Assembly: GCA_945878795.1 (NCBI GenBank)
Contig: CAMDWF010000112.1
Span: 1-7,327, forward strand
Source of the DNA: Synechococcus sp. UW140
GTDB lineage: Bacteria; Cyanobacteriota; Cyanobacteriia; PCC-6307; Cyanobiaceae
DNA: 7,327 nt
Direction of reading: 5' to 3'
Part shown: positions 5,822 to 7,327 of the stretch, piece by piece
Layout of the letters: the number at the start of each line of letters is the position of its first letter
Position numbering within the stretch: the first letter of the stretch is position 1
The notes under the pieces: generated by a model
Databases searched by the model: none
Told to the model about the DNA's origin: nothing
Seen by the model: the letters and a program-made list of their open reading frames with translations, nothing else
Position numbers and translations under genes: made by a program

Positions 5822-7327
5822 GTGGCCCGGTCCCAAGAGGCCCCGATGCGGGCCGACGACGGCGCCCTGCTGGCCGGCCGCCTCTGGTTTCCCGAGGATG
5901 AACCTGGACCCTGGCCGGTGCTGTTGATGCGCCAGCCCTACGGCCGCGCCATCGCCTCCACCGTCACCTATGCCCACCCCAGTTGGTACGCGGATCGGGG
6001 CTTTGTGGTTGTGGTGCAGGACGTGCGCGGCTGCGGCGACTCCGAAGGCCAATTCAGGGGCTTCGGCCAGGAGGCGGTCGATGGGGCTGCAGCGGTGCGC
6101 TGGGCGCGACGCCTGCCCCTGGGCAATGGCCGGGTGGGCACCTACGGATTTTCTTATCAGGGGCTCAGCCAACTGCTGATCGCCGCCGGTGAGGACCCGA
6201 CCCAGGCCGATTTGGACGACCCCCTACCCGATTGTCTGGCCCCCGCCATGGCCGGCCTCGACGAGCGTCTCCACTGGGCGAGTACGGGGGGGGCCCATTG
6301 GTGGTGCCTGGGCCTGGCCTGGGCCCTGCAGTTGGCCGCTGCCGCCTGCCGCCGCCGTGGCGATGGGGCCGGCTGGTGGCAGATTCGCCGCAGCCTCGAG
6401 ACCGGCCGTTTTCTGGAGGAGGGCCCCGATCTGCTGGCCCGCCATGACCCCGGGGGCATGGGAGGGCAGTGGTTCGGCCTGGATCCGGCCCGGCCCGGCG
6501 ACTGGCGGATCCATCCGGTGGCCCCGGCGTTGCTGCGGCGCCCCCTGCTGCTGATCGGCGGCTGGCACGATCCCCACCTGGGGGGGGTGTTGGATCTTTG
6601 GCAGCGGGCGCAACAGGTCGGCGGCAAGCCGCAACTGTTGATCGGCGCCTGGACCCACTTGCAATGGCGCGGAGGCTGCGACGAGCGCCAGTTGGCTTTT
6701 TTTCGGCGCCATCTCCTGGGGGCCGAGGCTCCGCCAGCCCCGCTGCCGCCCCCCCCGGCGCCGGCCCCTGATGGGCCTATGGCCGGGGGCAGCCCGGACC
6801 AGCCCGCCCCCGTCAGCCCCGATCCGGTGCTGCTCCAGGACCTGCGCAGCGGCCTCTGGCGTCCCTGCTTGCCCCAGGCCCGCCCCGTCCCCCTGGGCTG
6901 GCGCCTGGCGAGTCAGGGGCTGGCGGCGGTGCGTTCGCTGGAGGGGCGGCTGGTGGCGGCCGTCGGCCCGGCTGGCGAGCCGCCGCCATCGCCAAGGGAG
7001 GGAGTGGTGGTATTGGTGCATGACCCCTGGCGCCCGGTCCCCGGTCGGGGTGGCCACCTGGGCCTGGATGCCGGTCTGGTGGAGCGCGGCGACATCGATG
7101 GGCGGGCCGATGTGGCCTGCTTCAGCAGCGAACCCCTGGCGACTCCCCTGGCGTTGCTGGGGCGTCCCTGGCTCGAACTGGGGGTGGTAGCGGACCAGCC
7201 GGGTTTCGACCTCTGCGGCGCCCTGGCGGTGGTGAGCGCCGATGGCACCAGGGTGCACCAGATCTCCACCGGGGTTCTACGCCAGCGGGGGGAGAGCTGT
7301 CGCCAACTCCAGGTGCTGCGCCTGGAG
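5822..7327 (+). CDS. CocE/NonD family serine hydrolase, 3' end cut by the window
   Basis: Alpha/beta hydrolase of the CocE/NonD (X-Pro dipeptidyl-peptidase S15-like) family; members cleave esters or amides, but the substrate here cannot be read. 502 codons are open to the window edge with no stop. Visible landmarks, numbered from the GTG at 5822: LLMRQPYGR (34-42, Tyr40 a likely oxyanion-hole residue), VVQDVRGCGDSEG (64-76), nucleophile Ser111 in GFSYQG, a Trp-rich helical cap (about 130-235), Asp250 in GGWHDP, and His279 in IGAWTH, completing the triad. A Pro/Ala-rich linker (303-336) leads into the C-terminal jelly-roll domain, with DIDGRADVACFSSEPLA at 424-440 and VVSADGTRVHQISTGVLR at 470-487. 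Only its last part should be missing. No signal peptide is evident. The start is uncertain: GTG at 5822 follows the previous stop directly, whereas ATG at 5846 has an AAGAGG five bases upstream. The longer form better covers the family's first beta strand. Confidence 0.92.
   Translation, partial: MARSQEAPMRADDGALLAGRLWFPEDEPGPWPVLLMRQPYGRAIASTVTYAHPSWYADRGFVVVVQDVRGCGDSEGQFRGFGQEAVDGAAAVRWARRLPLGNGRVGTYGFSYQGLSQLLIAAGEDPTQADLDDPLPDCLAPAMAGLDERLHWASTGGAHWWCLGLAWALQLAAAACRRRGDGAGWWQIRRSLETGRFLEEGPDLLARHDPGGMGGQWFGLDPARPGDWRIHPVAPALLRRPLLLIGGWHDPHLGGVLDLWQRAQQVGGKPQLLIGAWTHLQWRGGCDERQLAFFRRHLLGAEAPPAPLPPPPAPAPDGPMAGGSPDQPAPVSPDPVLLQDLRSGLWRPCLPQARPVPLGWRLASQGLAAVRSLEGRLVAAVGPAGEPPPSPREGVVVLVHDPWRPVPGRGGHLGLDAGLVERGDIDGRADVACFSSEPLATPLALLGRPWLELGVVADQPGFDLCGALAVVSADGTRVHQISTGVLRQRGESCRQLQVLRLE
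5835..5840 (+). promoter_or_regulatory. Shine-Dalgarno-like AAGAGG inside the hydrolase 5' end
   Basis: AAGAGG sits five bases before the ATG at 5846, an ordinary spacing, while nothing like it precedes the GTG at 5822. It argues that the hydrolase may start at 5846, beginning MRADDGALLAG. The protein difference is only eight residues. Confidence 0.4.

Noticed and set aside
6224..7258. Long minus-strand open frame (344 codons) opposite the hydrolase
   Set aside because: Its translation is Pro/Gln/Ala/Gly-rich without recognisable motifs, and the plus strand in the same place carries clear catalytic and jelly-roll motifs. GC-rich coding DNA often leaves the opposite strand open.
1..7327. Mobile element, CRISPR array, tRNA/rRNA, toxin-antitoxin or defence system
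   Set aside because: No spaced direct repeats, terminal inverted repeats, transposase or integrase motifs, structured RNA patterns or defence-type domains were found by reading both strands. The window is filled by ordinary cyanobacterial genes.

Overview
The window looks like chromosomal DNA from a GC-rich unicellular cyanobacterium of the Synechococcus/Cyanobium type. The best evidence is a Ycf51-family gene, a family confined to cyanobacteria and some plastids. It sits beside a cyanobacterial-style TamB (DUF490) protein, a DUF4332 protein, a small secreted protein of a kind I associate with picocyanobacteria, and a CocE/NonD-type hydrolase. Codon use is strongly G/C-ending throughout, and I see no shift in composition that would suggest recent transfer.

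Layout: positions 1-84 hold the end of an intergenic gap or of an unseen neighbour. Positions 85-4476, minus strand, are one very long gene for a TamB/TIC236-like envelope protein. A 67-base spacer (4477-4543) separates it from a divergent plus-strand cluster: ycf51 (4544-5011), a DUF4332 protein overlapping it by four bases (5008-5421), a small Sec-exported protein (5450-5821) after a G-run ribosome-binding site, and a CocE/NonD hydrolase (from 5822) that runs off the right edge. The plus-strand genes are packed tightly enough to be one transcript. The spacer's only AT-rich patch carries -10-like hexamers facing both ways.

The TamB-like protein should span from the inner membrane across the periplasm and help lipid transfer or outer-membrane protein assembly. 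Ycf51 is a two-helix membrane protein of unknown role. The DUF4332 protein is probably a soluble helix-hairpin-helix protein. The small protein is probably periplasmic, with one possible disulphide. The hydrolase has a complete Ser-Asp-His triad but no evident signal peptide. Nothing shows that these genes form one pathway; shared transcription and a partial envelope theme are all the sequence supports.

I found no mobile element, CRISPR array, RNA gene, prophage or defence system, and no convincing new biological system. The points worth a second look are small: a possible G-quadruplex over a ribosome-binding site, two genes in the same frame separated only by one stop codon, overlapping divergent -10 elements, a helical interruption in TamB, and a proline-rich linker in the hydrolase.
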